A DNA stretch of 64,000 nt from Flavobacteriia bacterium (GTDB lineage Bacteria; Bacteroidota; Bacteroidia; Flavobacteriales; Weeksellaceae). The stretch spans positions 7,966 to 71,965 of the forward strand of contig JACFND010000005.1 in the NCBI GenBank assembly GCA_019455045.1, in the 5' to 3' direction. Below, piece after piece: positions 39,259 through 48,811 of the stretch (the stretch's first letter is position 1; every line of letters begins with the position of its first letter). Under the pieces are notes generated by a model, which worked only from the letters and a program-made list of their open reading frames with translations, did not search any database and was not told the DNA's origin. Both the position numbers and the translations under genes were made by a program.

Positions 39259-39758
39259 AATGAATGCTTTGAATTATACTCTTTTGAGAAATAAACATAA
39301 ATTTCTTATATACTTATGATTCGTATGATCATTTAATTCAAACCGTACCGGATTATAACGGTGAGATCCTTAATATCACTAAATGAATAAGATACACAGG
39401 GCAACCGGACAAAGCGAATTTCGTATCCGGACGGCAGCCCTGTAAACATTTCGGAAACTGAAATCAAATATGATTGGAGCTTAAGATTATAGAATTGTAA
39501 AAACAGAAAACAGTGAATTTTCTTAAATGTGTGAAACCAAATTGAAACCAATGCGAACCAACAGTAACCGGAATAATCGGTTTTATACACACAAGGGATG
39601 CAGTTTTATGTTTTTAACCATTAAAAAGATCCACCTCGTGTATGAGGAGTTTTCCGGCAAATTACAAGAATGATTTTAAAATAAATTCAAAAAAAACAAT
39701 CACAACTCATTTAGAATGAATATAGAATGTTTAATTTTGGCATCATTCAACCTCTATC
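39259..39758 (+). other. 500-base non-coding region with structured element
   Basis: No supported gene. A compound hairpin at 39396-39443 has outer arms ACAGGGC/GCCCTGT and inner arms CCGGA/TCCGG. About 90 bases further on is an AACCAAA-rich, G-poor stretch (39529-39565) ending in a small AACCG/CGGTT hairpin with TTAT at 39566-39584. Together they could be a non-coding transcript or the long leader of the regulator gene at 39759. A promoter could not be fixed. Confidence 0.4.
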
Positions 39759-41918
39759 ATGAGAACAAAACCATTAACTCTGTTATTTGCATTTTTTGTT
39801 ATCGGGCTGACCTTCGCCCAAGATTTTCAGCAAAAACGCATTGATTCACTGCAACTTGAATTATCCAAAGTCAAGACAGATACAGGCAGAGTAATGACAC
39901 TCAACCGCTTGAGCGAATACGCCGGCTGGCGGATTAACGAAAATGACGATTGTATTGATTATGCCCAAAAGGGATTGGCATTGGCACAAAAAATCGGTTT
40001 CAAAGAAGGAATGGCAAGGTCTTACAATAATTTGGGGAACGGACAGTCACAAAAACTTGAAAGAGAATCAGCGCTGGAAAGTTATTTTGCCGCTCTGAAA
40101 ATCTTTAAAGAAACAGGAAATAAACAATGGGTAGGCAGGGTTTATGCCAATATTGCGATTACTTATTCGGATATGAGCAACTATCCCCAAGCCATCAAAT
40201 ATTTTGAAACTGCAATAAAACCGGTAACAGAAGCAGGTGACCAGTTTGGATTGGCAGGGATTTACAGCGGAATCGGTCAGATAAACAAATTACAGGGCAA
40301 CTTTACTGAGTCGTTAAAAAACGATAGCATAGCCATAAATCTTTATAAAAATATGGGCAATAAAAAGGAAGTAGTAAGGGTTTATCAGAATATAGGAGAA
40401 GTGTATATCTATCAGGGCAATACAACAAAGGCACTTGAAAATTATAAAAACAGCCTGGAAACGGCTAAAGAATTAAATGATAAACATTATATCGCCAATG
40501 CACTGACTCTCATTGGAGATGTCTATGGTTATCTGGGGAATTATCCTGAAGCCCTTAATGAATTTTATAAATCACTAAAGATATCTGAAGAAATAAATGA
40601 CAAAAAAAGTATAGGTTTTAGTCGCCTGAAAATAGGTCAGGTATATTTAACACAGGGTAATTTTTCAGCTGCTTTAAAAAATCTGAATATTTATCTGAAT
40701 ATCGGCAAAGAACTTAAGAGCAAAGAAGTGATTTTATTTGCACACCGCATGATTGCAGATGCATATAAACAACAAAATGATTTTCCAAATGCCCTCAAGA
40801 ATTATTCGGCTGCTTTAAAAGTCGCTGAAGAAATAGGAAACCAATCTGGAATTGCTTATAGCAATATGGGTATTGGAACTGTTTATTATGCACAGTCTGA
40901 CTTCACCTCTTCACTGAAATACTATTTTGACGCCTTGAAAATATTTGAAACCATAGGAGACAAGGGTGGAATTGCTTCTTGTGATAACGGAATCGGAGCA
41001 GTTTATATTGAACTAAACCAGGCTGAAGAAGCAAAAAAATGGTTGCAAGAAGGTCTTTTGCTGCACAAGGAAACAGGTGCTAAAGATGGAATGAGAGATG
41101 CTTATAAATACCTTTCAAAAGCAGACAGTGCATTGGGTAATTTTAAAAAAGCATATGAAAACCACAAAATGTTTACAGTGTACAAAGACAGTTTGATCAA
41201 CGAAGAAAACACCCGGAAACTTACCGAAACCACAATGCAGTATGAGTTTGATAAAAAGGAAGCTGAGACAAAAGCCATGCGGGAAAAAGAAAAGGAAAAA
41301 ATGAAACTACGATACGGCATAGCGATTTCTGCCATTTTTGTTATTGCGCTCACCGGATTTCTTTTGCTGTATTTCACACGAATGAAAAAGAAAAAGGAAA
41401 AACAGATCTTTTTTGCCAACCGTCAGATCATGGAACTCGAAAAAGAAAAAGTTGAAGCCGAGCTCAGACAGGCACGAAAAGACGTGGAGCAATTCCTCAC
41501 TAAGATCAATGAAAAAAATCAACTGATAAACAGGATCGTCACCGAACTGCAGCAACTGCAGGAATTTCATGATGACAAAAAAACCGAATTGGCCAGAACG
41601 CTTACTGAACTCAGGAATACCTCCATTCTGACCGATGAAGACTGGTCTCATTTTCTCTCGGGATTTGATAAACTCTATCCTGAATTTATCCTGAAAATAC
41701 GGGAAATGCAGCCCAAAATCACTGCCTCCGAACTGCGTTTCCTGATGCTTGTAAAAATTGGACTTTCTACCAAAAGAATGGCCGACACGCTTGGCGTTTC
41801 ACCCAATTCGGTCAGAGTAACCTGGCGACGGGTGAAAGACAAACTGAACGCTTCTGAAGACGATACGCCTCAATCTTTGCTAAACAAAATTGAAAAAGTT
41901 ACCATAGAAGTCTATTGA
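39759..41918 (+). CDS. TPR membrane protein with C-terminal LuxR-type HTH
   Basis: 719 aa. A signal peptide (LLFAFFVIGLTFAQ) is followed by roughly ten tetratricopeptide repeats (residues about 60-470, recurring SYNNLGN, YANIAITYSDM, YQNIGEVYIYQGN patterns), one transmembrane helix (about 517-535, IFVIALTGFLLLYF), a coiled-coil and a cytoplasmic HTH (about 655-705, ITASELRFLMLVKIGLSTKRMA, in part; then LGVSPNSVRVTWRRVKDKL). The layout suggests a membrane-bound regulator that senses through periplasmic TPRs. The nearest gene on the same strand is the M36 protease. Target genes are unknown. Confidence 0.9.
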   Translation: MRTKPLTLLFAFFVIGLTFAQDFQQKRIDSLQLELSKVKTDTGRVMTLNRLSEYAGWRINENDDCIDYAQKGLALAQKIGFKEGMARSYNNLGNGQSQKLERESALESYFAALKIFKETGNKQWVGRVYANIAITYSDMSNYPQAIKYFETAIKPVTEAGDQFGLAGIYSGIGQINKLQGNFTESLKNDSIAINLYKNMGNKKEVVRVYQNIGEVYIYQGNTTKALENYKNSLETAKELNDKHYIANALTLIGDVYGYLGNYPEALNEFYKSLKISEEINDKKSIGFSRLKIGQVYLTQGNFSAALKNLNIYLNIGKELKSKEVILFAHRMIADAYKQQNDFPNALKNYSAALKVAEEIGNQSGIAYSNMGIGTVYYAQSDFTSSLKYYFDALKIFETIGDKGGIASCDNGIGAVYIELNQAEEAKKWLQEGLLLHKETGAKDGMRDAYKYLSKADSALGNFKKAYENHKMFTVYKDSLINEENTRKLTETTMQYEFDKKEAETKAMREKEKEKMKLRYGIAISAIFVIALTGFLLLYFTRMKKKKEKQIFFANRQIMELEKEKVEAELRQARKDVEQFLTKINEKNQLINRIVTELQQLQEFHDDKKTELARTLTELRNTSILTDEDWSHFLSGFDKLYPEFILKIREMQPKITASELRFLMLVKIGLSTKRMADTLGVSPNSVRVTWRRVKDKLNASEDDTPQSLLNKIEKVTIEVY

Positions 41919-42109
41919 TGCTTAATTCCCTTCATTGTTTTATTATCAATCAAGAAATCAAAACACAAAAGCTTACTTTTTGCAATCAACACAATATCAA
42001 TTGACTGCATGCCTTGCATCCAATTGTCACCTTTTTGTCACTCCAATTTTTAAGTGATTTTTTTGATTAATCCATTATTTCGCTTTGTTAATCAAAAATC
42101 TTACAAACA

Positions 42110-44827
42110 ATGAAAAACTCTATTTTAAAATTGCTGATTTTTATGTTGGGCACAACTCTTTGTTTTGCGCAACTAAAAATCGCCGAGCCCTCAGAAATTT
42201 ATGATTTCATGAGGAACTCGGGTCGGGAAGTAAATCTCTCTGACTTTGGAAATTTAAAAAACACAGATGCATTCAAATCTGAGAATTCAGACATTACGTA
42301 CAATTATTTCAAGCAAACTTATAATGGAATTCCTGTTTACAACAGCCACATTTCGGTGGCTTTGAAAAATGGAAAAATAAAATCCGTTCAGGGCAAATTT
42401 ATTGACGGGCTGAATCAAATGACACACAAAAGCAACATTGGGATTGCAGCCAATCAGATTGCCGAAATCGCTACAAATACACTCGGTTATGTTCTTATTC
42501 ATCTCGAAGAAAACCAAAGTGAAGTTGACGGAAAATTTGCAAACAGCAGTTGGTCGCAACCCAAGAAACATGATGATCCGCAATTGGTTTATTTCTTAAC
42601 CAGTTCCAACGAACTTATCCTGAGTTACCAGTTGGTTGCCCATGTAACGGCAGACGGAAACCAAAAAATCATGTTGCTTGTAGCAGATGCTTCTACAGGA
42701 GAAGTTCTTCACAAACATGATTTGCTGTTGAAATGTGATTTCTCGCACGAAGCTTTCTCAAATCCCGACAGGAAAATAAGAAAAAACCTTCAGGAAGCAG
42801 ACAGGACTTTGGTTCACGAGCAGAGCCTGTCAACCTCAGAAACACCTCAGTACAGGGTCTTTGCATTTCCCAAAGACTCACCTTTGGGCGGTGAACGCGA
42901 GTTGCTTATCGATCCTCATTTCCCTGAATATTCGCCTGCCGGATGGCATTCGGAAGGTGAACAGGAAAATTATTATACCATTACCGGAGGAAATAATGTT
43001 GCCGTAATGTATGACCACGACAGTGAAAAATTATTAGAAGTGATGAACGGAGGTTATCCCACTCCAGCTGTGGAAGATTTCGTTGATGGCGGAAGCTCAA
43101 TGAATTTTGATTTTCCATTGGATTTATCGGCTCATCCCAATGAAAGCATGGAGGCTTCCATTACCAATCTTTTTTACTCTACCAACCTTTTGCATGACAT
43201 ATTCTACAGATACGGATTTGACGAGGCTTCCGCTAATTTACAGGGATATAATTTTACAGGAGAAGGACTGGGGGGTGACGGAATTTATGTGTTGGGACAA
43301 ACCGGCGAATCACTTGGTGAGTTGGATAACGCCTATTGTCTTGTTTGGCCTGAAGGAGAAAGCGCAGTCATGCTGTTCTATCTGTTTACACCTGCCACCC
43401 AGGGTGCCCCTATCCATGATTTATTGGAAATAACTACCGAAGGAGATTTACAGGGGACTTACAAAGGCGGCTTTGCCGAATTCGGTCCCATTTTGCCTCC
43501 AACGCCCATGCCGGCTGAACTGGCCATAATGGAAGACACCAATAATGTTGGGAATGATTCTTATGATGGCTGTGATGCCGCGACCAATCCTGGGGAAATC
43601 AATGGCAAAATCGCAGTTATAAGGAGAGGAAGTTGTGATTTTGTCCAAAAGACCTCAAACGCTCAGGCAGCAGGTGCTTTGGGCGTTGTTATAGTGAATA
43701 ATGTTCCGGGAGAAATCGGAGCAGAGACGGGTACATACGGCATGGCCGGATATGGTGATGCGAACTCGGATATCAACATATCATCCATCATTATTTCAAA
43801 GGAAGACGGCGACCAGATTATCTCAGCATTGGAAACCGGCTCACTTGAAGGTTCAATACCACCCCAGGATTTTGAATATCCTGATTTGCAAAGAAAGGAC
43901 AGCTCCCTCGACAATGGCGTTATATCGCATGAATACGGCCATGGCGTTTCCGCACGATTATCCGGCGGAGGCTTTACCTTTTGTCTGGGCAACCTGGAAC
44001 AGATGGGAGAAGGATGGAGTGATTTCTTCGGAATGATGTTTACCATGCAACCAGGCGATCAGGGAACCGATGCCAGAGGGCTTGGTAATTATTTGACCTA
44101 TCATACCTCAGAAGGCGCCGGCTTGAGACCGACAGCTTACTCTACCGACATGACGATAAATCCTTCTACTTACGAGACACTTTCTACTTATACCAACGAA
44201 GAATCTCCACACAGGCTGGGCTATGTCTGGGCAACCATGCTTTGGGAAATGAACTGGAATTTAATCAATAAATACGGGTTCAATCCCAATGTTATGGCTA
44301 CAAGCGGCGGAAACAACAAAGCTTTGCAATTGGTGATTGAAGGTTTGAAGCTTCAGGCCTGCGAACCCGGTTTTGTGGATGGAAGGGATGCCATTTTGGC
44401 CGCCGATGAACTTTTGTACGATGGTGAAAATCAATGTGAAATCTGGAAAGCTTTCAGCAAAAGAGGCCTGGGGTATTATGCCGACCAGGGAGACACCAAC
44501 GACCGCCTGGATGGAACAGCTGATTTTAACATGCCACCCACAAATATTTTGGATTGTACTCACATGTCTGTCAGTGATATACCTGAAAAAATCGCACAGA
44601 TTTATCCCAACCCCACCACCGGGCTCATCAATATCATGACCAAAGAAAACTTTGACAAAATCTCAGTTTCGCTGATGGATATTTCAGGAAGAATCATTCA
44701 AACCGATAAAATCAGTACGAACGAGAATTCGGCAAGCATTGATATTTCCGGAAAACCGGCGGGTGTTTACATTTTGAAAATCGTTACACCAAACGGCAGT
44801 CAAAGCTTTAAGGTTATCAAAAAATAA
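42110..44827 (+). CDS. T9SS-secreted M36 (fungalysin) metalloprotease
   Basis: 905 aa. Signal peptide (FMLGTTLCFAQ), FTP-type propeptide to about residue 230, peptidase M36 catalytic domain with an inserted PA domain (about 460-560: GKIAVIRRGSCDFVQKTSNAQAAGA, in part), the zinc motif HEYGH (607-611), EQMGEGWSDFFG as the third ligand, and a T9SS sorting domain over the last 75 residues (IYPNPTTGLINI, MDISGRIIQT, AGVYILKI). It should be exported and degrade protein or peptides outside the cell. It lies 191 bases after the TPR-HTH regulator, same strand. Confidence 0.94.
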   Translation: MKNSILKLLIFMLGTTLCFAQLKIAEPSEIYDFMRNSGREVNLSDFGNLKNTDAFKSENSDITYNYFKQTYNGIPVYNSHISVALKNGKIKSVQGKFIDGLNQMTHKSNIGIAANQIAEIATNTLGYVLIHLEENQSEVDGKFANSSWSQPKKHDDPQLVYFLTSSNELILSYQLVAHVTADGNQKIMLLVADASTGEVLHKHDLLLKCDFSHEAFSNPDRKIRKNLQEADRTLVHEQSLSTSETPQYRVFAFPKDSPLGGERELLIDPHFPEYSPAGWHSEGEQENYYTITGGNNVAVMYDHDSEKLLEVMNGGYPTPAVEDFVDGGSSMNFDFPLDLSAHPNESMEASITNLFYSTNLLHDIFYRYGFDEASANLQGYNFTGEGLGGDGIYVLGQTGESLGELDNAYCLVWPEGESAVMLFYLFTPATQGAPIHDLLEITTEGDLQGTYKGGFAEFGPILPPTPMPAELAIMEDTNNVGNDSYDGCDAATNPGEINGKIAVIRRGSCDFVQKTSNAQAAGALGVVIVNNVPGEIGAETGTYGMAGYGDANSDINISSIIISKEDGDQIISALETGSLEGSIPPQDFEYPDLQRKDSSLDNGVISHEYGHGVSARLSGGGFTFCLGNLEQMGEGWSDFFGMMFTMQPGDQGTDARGLGNYLTYHTSEGAGLRPTAYSTDMTINPSTYETLSTYTNEESPHRLGYVWATMLWEMNWNLINKYGFNPNVMATSGGNNKALQLVIEGLKLQACEPGFVDGRDAILAADELLYDGENQCEIWKAFSKRGLGYYADQGDTNDRLDGTADFNMPPTNILDCTHMSVSDIPEKIAQIYPNPTTGLINIMTKENFDKISVSLMDISGRIIQTDKISTNENSASIDISGKPAGVYILKIVTPNGSQSFKVIKK

Positions 44828-44878
44828 ATTGATTATCAGTAAAATTATTTGTGTGTTATTTTAATTAGTTTATCATTG

Positions 44879-44914
44879 ACCGGGACAGTTCAAAAATCTG
44901 TTCCGGTTTTTTTT
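44879..44914 (+). terminator. Terminator of the M36 protease gene
   Basis: ACCGGGACAG pairs with CTGTTCCGGT with one mismatch or G-U position, followed by TTTTTTT to about 44914. Confidence 0.85.
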
Positions 44915-45241
44915 ATTTCGGAATTGATTGAGTTTGAATTTAATTAATTTAAAAACTGATACAAACAACGGTTTCAATCCAATATGAATTACTAAATCAG
45001 GACACCGAAGAATGTCATCATCTGTAATGACCAATCTGTTGCTCGGTTATCCGATGAACAACAAACAGAAAAAAATCATCCGAATATTTATTGCATCTCA
45101 TCAATGACATCCTTGATTTTTCATACGGTTGTGCCGGGTAAGACGGAACTGAAAAATATTGACCTTTCCGGTTCGTGATCCAATTCCACAAGTGGTGACT
45201 GCGCTCAAACAAAGGGCGACAGAAAAAAGCACTGAATTTTT

Positions 45242-45260
45242 ATCAGGTGTTTCACCCTAT
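45242..45260. promoter_or_regulatory. Imperfect palindrome upstream of 607-aa gene
   Basis: ATCAGGTGTTTCACCCTAT; on the minus strand it begins ATAGGGTGA, shared with the site at 21304-21326. It lies about 90 bases upstream of a -7 match and 155 bases upstream of the gene at 45415. Confidence 0.3.
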
Positions 45261-45414
45261 CAGGAATCCTAAATTTTTCTTAAATCTTTCAAATAAAATA
45301 CATTTGGGTCTTTTACTGTTTTTCAATCAACTATCTTTGAGCCGAAATCAGTTGAAACGGCCAAAATCCGAATCCTGATTTGACAAGAAATTCAAAACAG
45401 AATAAATTATTTTT

Positions 45415-47238
45415 ATGAAAAATCGGGACTTCCACTCTTTTCATATTCCGGTTATGGGAATCGGATTTACGATCGACACGCCGGTCAAAGTTGCTCATTT
45501 CGGTATTGATTCGGTGATTTCTATCGTTGACGATATCGTGATCGAACAGCTGAGAGAATTTTATTATGGCGAACTGGGTCTTGAATATACACCGATCGGA
45601 AAAAAGGACGAAGACTTCAGAGCAAGACGGATTACCGATTATCTGAATTTGGTCAACCGAATGGTTCAGCAGAAATTTGAAGAAATCAAATCACAGAATT
45701 TTGATGAAGATTCGGAACTTTCAAAATATTTTCTGCTGCTGCCGGATGCTTCTCCGATCAAACAAAAATATCTGTGGATGTTGTCCGAAACCGATGATTC
45801 AAAAAAATCAAAAATTCAGCAGGAACTGAAAGCCGCAATGAGATGCGGTTCGATCGATGTCAACATCATGGCAAAGGTGGACAATCCTCAGTTTGACAAA
45901 GCCGGAAATCAGCTGCCCGAAATTTACAATGATGCGATGGCGGCATTGAGAGGATATGCAAACAGCGAACTGAATTCATCCATTGTTTTGAGCGCAGGCC
46001 TGAATCCAAGACTGTATGCATATTTTGAACAGTTTGCAGATTTCTATCCGGACGAAAAAGGATTTGTCAAAAAGAAAATCATTCTGAAAGTCAGCGATTA
46101 CAGATCGGCTGCCATTCAGGGAAAAATGCTTGCAAAAAAAGGTCTGATGATTTCAGAATTCAGAATTGAATCGGGTCTGAACTGTGGCGGTCATGCGTTT
46201 GCAACCGACGGAAAACTGCTCGGAACAATCCTGGAAGAATTTAAAAACCAGAAAGAAACTTTGGCTGCAGAGCTTTTTGAAATTGCAAATCAGTCATTGG
46301 TCCAAAAGAATTATCATCCGTTTGAAGAAATTCCGGAAATGAAAATTACGGTTCAGGGTGGAATCGGAACTGCAAACGAAAGCAATTTCCTGATCGAATA
46401 TTTCAAAGTCGATTCAACCGGTTGGGGAAGTCCATTTCTGCTGGTACCCGAAGCAACCAATGTGGATGAGGAAACGCTCAATCAGCTGGCAAATGCAAAA
46501 AAAGAAGATTATTATCTGAGCGATGCTTCGCCTTTGGGTGTGCCTTTTAATAATTTCAGGAATACTTCATCACAAAAGCTTTTGAACGAAAGAGTTGAAA
46601 AGAAAAGACCGGGCAGTCCGTGTCTGAAAAAATATCTTGAATTCAATACAGAATTTACTGAAAAAAGCATCTGTACAGCTTCCAGACAATATCAGGATTT
46701 GAAACTGAAACAGTTGGAGGAACAGCAATTATCAAAAGAAGAATTTGACAAAAAAGTTGAAAAGATTCTTGAAAAAGAATGTCTTTGTGAAGGTCTTGCG
46801 ATTCCGGCTGTGATTGTCAACAATGCACTGAAAAAGAAACAGCTCAGAGCGGTTGCAATTTGCCCGGGGCCCAATCTGGCTTATTTCTCGGGTGTATTTT
46901 CATTAAAAGAAATGATCGATCATATTTATGGCAGAACCACAATTCTGAATTCGCTGAAAAGAGAAAATATGTTTATCAACGAATTGGAAATGTATGTGGA
47001 TCATCTCAAAAAAGAAATCGGGAAAAGCATAGACGAAATGTCAGCCAAGCAAATCAGATATTTTGAAAATTTCAAAAATTCACTACTGGATGGAGTGGAT
47101 CATTACAAAGTTCTGTTCAGAAAAATGAAAGCCGAAACCGAAGATTACAAGGCAAAGGCATTGAAATCACTTGAACAGTGGGAAAATAATATTCTTCACA
47201 TTCAGATTCCCGGATTGGAACCGGTGGGTTCACATTAA
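45415..47238 (+). CDS. Conserved-looking 607-aa protein of unknown function
   Basis: I do not recognise the family. No signal peptide or membrane helix is apparent, so it is probably cytoplasmic. Notable points are IESGLNCGGHAFATDGK (a GGHA segment as in FMN-dependent nitronate monooxygenase-like barrels) near residue 258, TVQGGIGTANE and PFLLVPEATNVDEET after it, and a string of cysteines in the last third: GSPCLKK, KSICTASR, KECLCEGL, VAICPGPNLAYF. These could bind a metal or an Fe-S cluster. The C-terminal 100 residues are helical and charged. It converges with lysine 6-transaminase. A redox enzyme is a guess from motifs. Confidence 0.65.
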   Translation: MKNRDFHSFHIPVMGIGFTIDTPVKVAHFGIDSVISIVDDIVIEQLREFYYGELGLEYTPIGKKDEDFRARRITDYLNLVNRMVQQKFEEIKSQNFDEDSELSKYFLLLPDASPIKQKYLWMLSETDDSKKSKIQQELKAAMRCGSIDVNIMAKVDNPQFDKAGNQLPEIYNDAMAALRGYANSELNSSIVLSAGLNPRLYAYFEQFADFYPDEKGFVKKKIILKVSDYRSAAIQGKMLAKKGLMISEFRIESGLNCGGHAFATDGKLLGTILEEFKNQKETLAAELFEIANQSLVQKNYHPFEEIPEMKITVQGGIGTANESNFLIEYFKVDSTGWGSPFLLVPEATNVDEETLNQLANAKKEDYYLSDASPLGVPFNNFRNTSSQKLLNERVEKKRPGSPCLKKYLEFNTEFTEKSICTASRQYQDLKLKQLEEQQLSKEEFDKKVEKILEKECLCEGLAIPAVIVNNALKKKQLRAVAICPGPNLAYFSGVFSLKEMIDHIYGRTTILNSLKRENMFINELEMYVDHLKKEIGKSIDEMSAKQIRYFENFKNSLLDGVDHYKVLFRKMKAETEDYKAKALKSLEQWENNILHIQIPGLEPVGSH

Positions 47239-47258
47239 TTGAAAAATATTCATTTGAG

Positions 47259-47304
47259 AATTTTTCTGACTTTTCACCAACCCTATAGGGCGAGTCAGAA
47301 AATT
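47259..47304. repeat. Inverted repeat with nested CCCTATAGGG
   Basis: Arms TTTTCTGACT (left) and AGTCAGAAAA (right) flank a central CCCTATAGGG palindrome at 47281-47290. It lies between the unknown gene and the terminator, without a T-run of its own. Confidence 0.55.
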
Positions 47305-47313
47305 ATAACACAA

Positions 47314-47341
47314 AAAAACCGGCTCAATTGAACCGGTTTTT
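47314..47341. terminator. Bidirectional terminator between unknown gene and lat
   Basis: AAAAACCGG (47314-47322) pairs with CCGGTTTTT (47333-47341) around a TCAATTGA centre; A and T tracts serve both convergent genes. Confidence 0.88.
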
Positions 47342-47360
47342 AATTTATCTTAAAATCTGA

Positions 47361-48698
47361 TTATTCAGCTGCAATTCTGGTCAGAATCTCGATTGTTTTT
47401 TCGATGTCAGCTCTTTTCACATTCAGATGCGGTCTGAATCTTACAGACTGATCGCCGCAAGAAAGTAAAATCAGTTTATTTTCAAATGCTTTTTTGACAA
47501 ATGCATCTCTTTCCTCGCCGGTCGGCAGATCAAATGAAATAAACAGCCCCATTCCTCTTACGTTTGAAATCTTGTTTGAATTTGACTGAAGTTTTTCCAG
47601 TTCAGATTTCAGGAAATCGCCCTGTGTATTCACATTGTCAAGCAGATTTTCCTGTTCGATCACTTCAAGAATCAGTCTGAAACGAATCATGTCGATAAAG
47701 TTTCCGCCAAAAGTAGAATTCAGTCGGCTTGATTCTTTGAATACGTTATTTGGTATCTGATCGAGTTTTTCTTTGTTGGCAAGGATTCCGCAAACCTGGG
47801 TTTTCTTTCCGAAAGCGATGATATCAGGAATTACATCATAATTCTGATAAGCCCACATTTTGCCGGTAATTCCCATTCCCGCCTGAACTTCATCATAAAT
47901 CATCAGAATTTCATTTTCATCACAAATTCTTCTCAGTTCTTTGTGGAATTCGTTTCTGAAGAAATTGTCGCCGCCTTCAGCCTGAATGGTTTCTATAATC
48001 AGACATGCGATTTCGTCGGGATTGTTTTTGAGGGCATCATTGATCTGCTGAATCGCCTGTTTTTCAACTTCGATTGTTTTTGCCAGACTTTCTTCGTTCA
48101 GCGGAAAATGAAGTTTCGGATTGATGATTCTCGGCCAGTCAAATTTTGGGAAATACATATATTTTCTCGGATCCGAAGTATTGGTCAGACTCAGTGTATA
48201 ACCCGAACGTCCGTGAAATGCCTGTTTGAAGTGAATGACTTTTCCTGCTTCTTTCTGAATTCCTTTTTCAAGATTCTTTCTGGTTTTCCAGTCAAAAGAA
48301 GCCTTCAATGCATTTTCAACTGCGAGTGCACCGCCGGCAACAAAGAATGCATACTGCAGTTCTTTTGGCATTGCCACTCTTGCAAAAGTATCTACAAAAT
48401 CTGCAAATTCTTTTGAATAAACATCGGAAACCGTCGGTTTGTTGACTGCCATTTTTCCAAGCAGATCGATATGTTTCAGCAAATACGGATGATTGTATCC
48501 GATCGAAGCCGAAGCAAACATGCTGAACATGTCCACATATTCGGTTCCGTCATCGTCGTGAATATAAGAACCGTGTGATTTGACCATGTCCATCACCAGC
48601 GGATAACCGTCTGCCAGTATATGTTTGCCCAATCTTTCCTTTACTGTCTCTGTCTGCTGCACATTTGCGTGAATCTCCGTATTTGGTTTGATGTTCAT
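47361..48698 (-). CDS. lat: L-lysine 6-transaminase
   Basis: 445 aa fold-type-I aminotransferase. DVMSMFAS-like YVDMFSMFASASIGYNHP, FVAGGALAVENALKASF, IETIQAEGGDNFF, YDEVQAGMGITG and the PLP-lysine segment IAFGKKTQVCG fit lysine 6-transaminase better than generic class-III enzymes. It transfers the epsilon-amino group of lysine to 2-oxoglutarate, giving piperideine-6-carboxylate precursor and entering lysine degradation. A minus-strand -7 match TACTTTTG lies at 48738-48745. It is convergent with the unknown 607-aa gene. Substrate is inferred from family likeness. Confidence 0.9.
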   Translation of the reverse strand: MNIKPNTEIHANVQQTETVKERLGKHILADGYPLVMDMVKSHGSYIHDDDGTEYVDMFSMFASASIGYNHPYLLKHIDLLGKMAVNKPTVSDVYSKEFADFVDTFARVAMPKELQYAFFVAGGALAVENALKASFDWKTRKNLEKGIQKEAGKVIHFKQAFHGRSGYTLSLTNTSDPRKYMYFPKFDWPRIINPKLHFPLNEESLAKTIEVEKQAIQQINDALKNNPDEIACLIIETIQAEGGDNFFRNEFHKELRRICDENEILMIYDEVQAGMGITGKMWAYQNYDVIPDIIAFGKKTQVCGILANKEKLDQIPNNVFKESSRLNSTFGGNFIDMIRFRLILEVIEQENLLDNVNTQGDFLKSELEKLQSNSNKISNVRGMGLFISFDLPTGEERDAFVKKAFENKLILLSCGDQSVRFRPHLNVKRADIEKTIEILTRIAAE

Positions 48699-48811
48699 TG
48701 TTCTTAATTTTTTGTTTAACTCTTTTTTTGCGGGTTACAAAAGTACAAAATTTAGGCTGATTAGTTCGTCTTTAATAATTCTAAATTTGGAAAGTCGCTT
48801 TTTAATTTGAA

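Larger units (their letters stand above)
44828..45414. other. 587-base non-coding region
   Basis: Contains the terminator of the protease gene at 44879-44914, an AATAGGG-like imperfect palindrome at 45242-45260 and a promoter -7 match TATCTTTG shortly before the next gene. I see no convincing small gene. A 64-codon frame on the minus strand (45018-45212) has no supporting feature. Confidence 0.7.

Noticed and set aside
45018-45212. 64-codon minus-strand ORF
   Set aside because: No promoter, unusual composition and no recognisable domain; lies within a non-coding stretch.
48699-48811. Lysine riboswitch upstream of lat
   Set aside because: The 113-base gap is too short and shows no lysine-riboswitch-like conserved segments.
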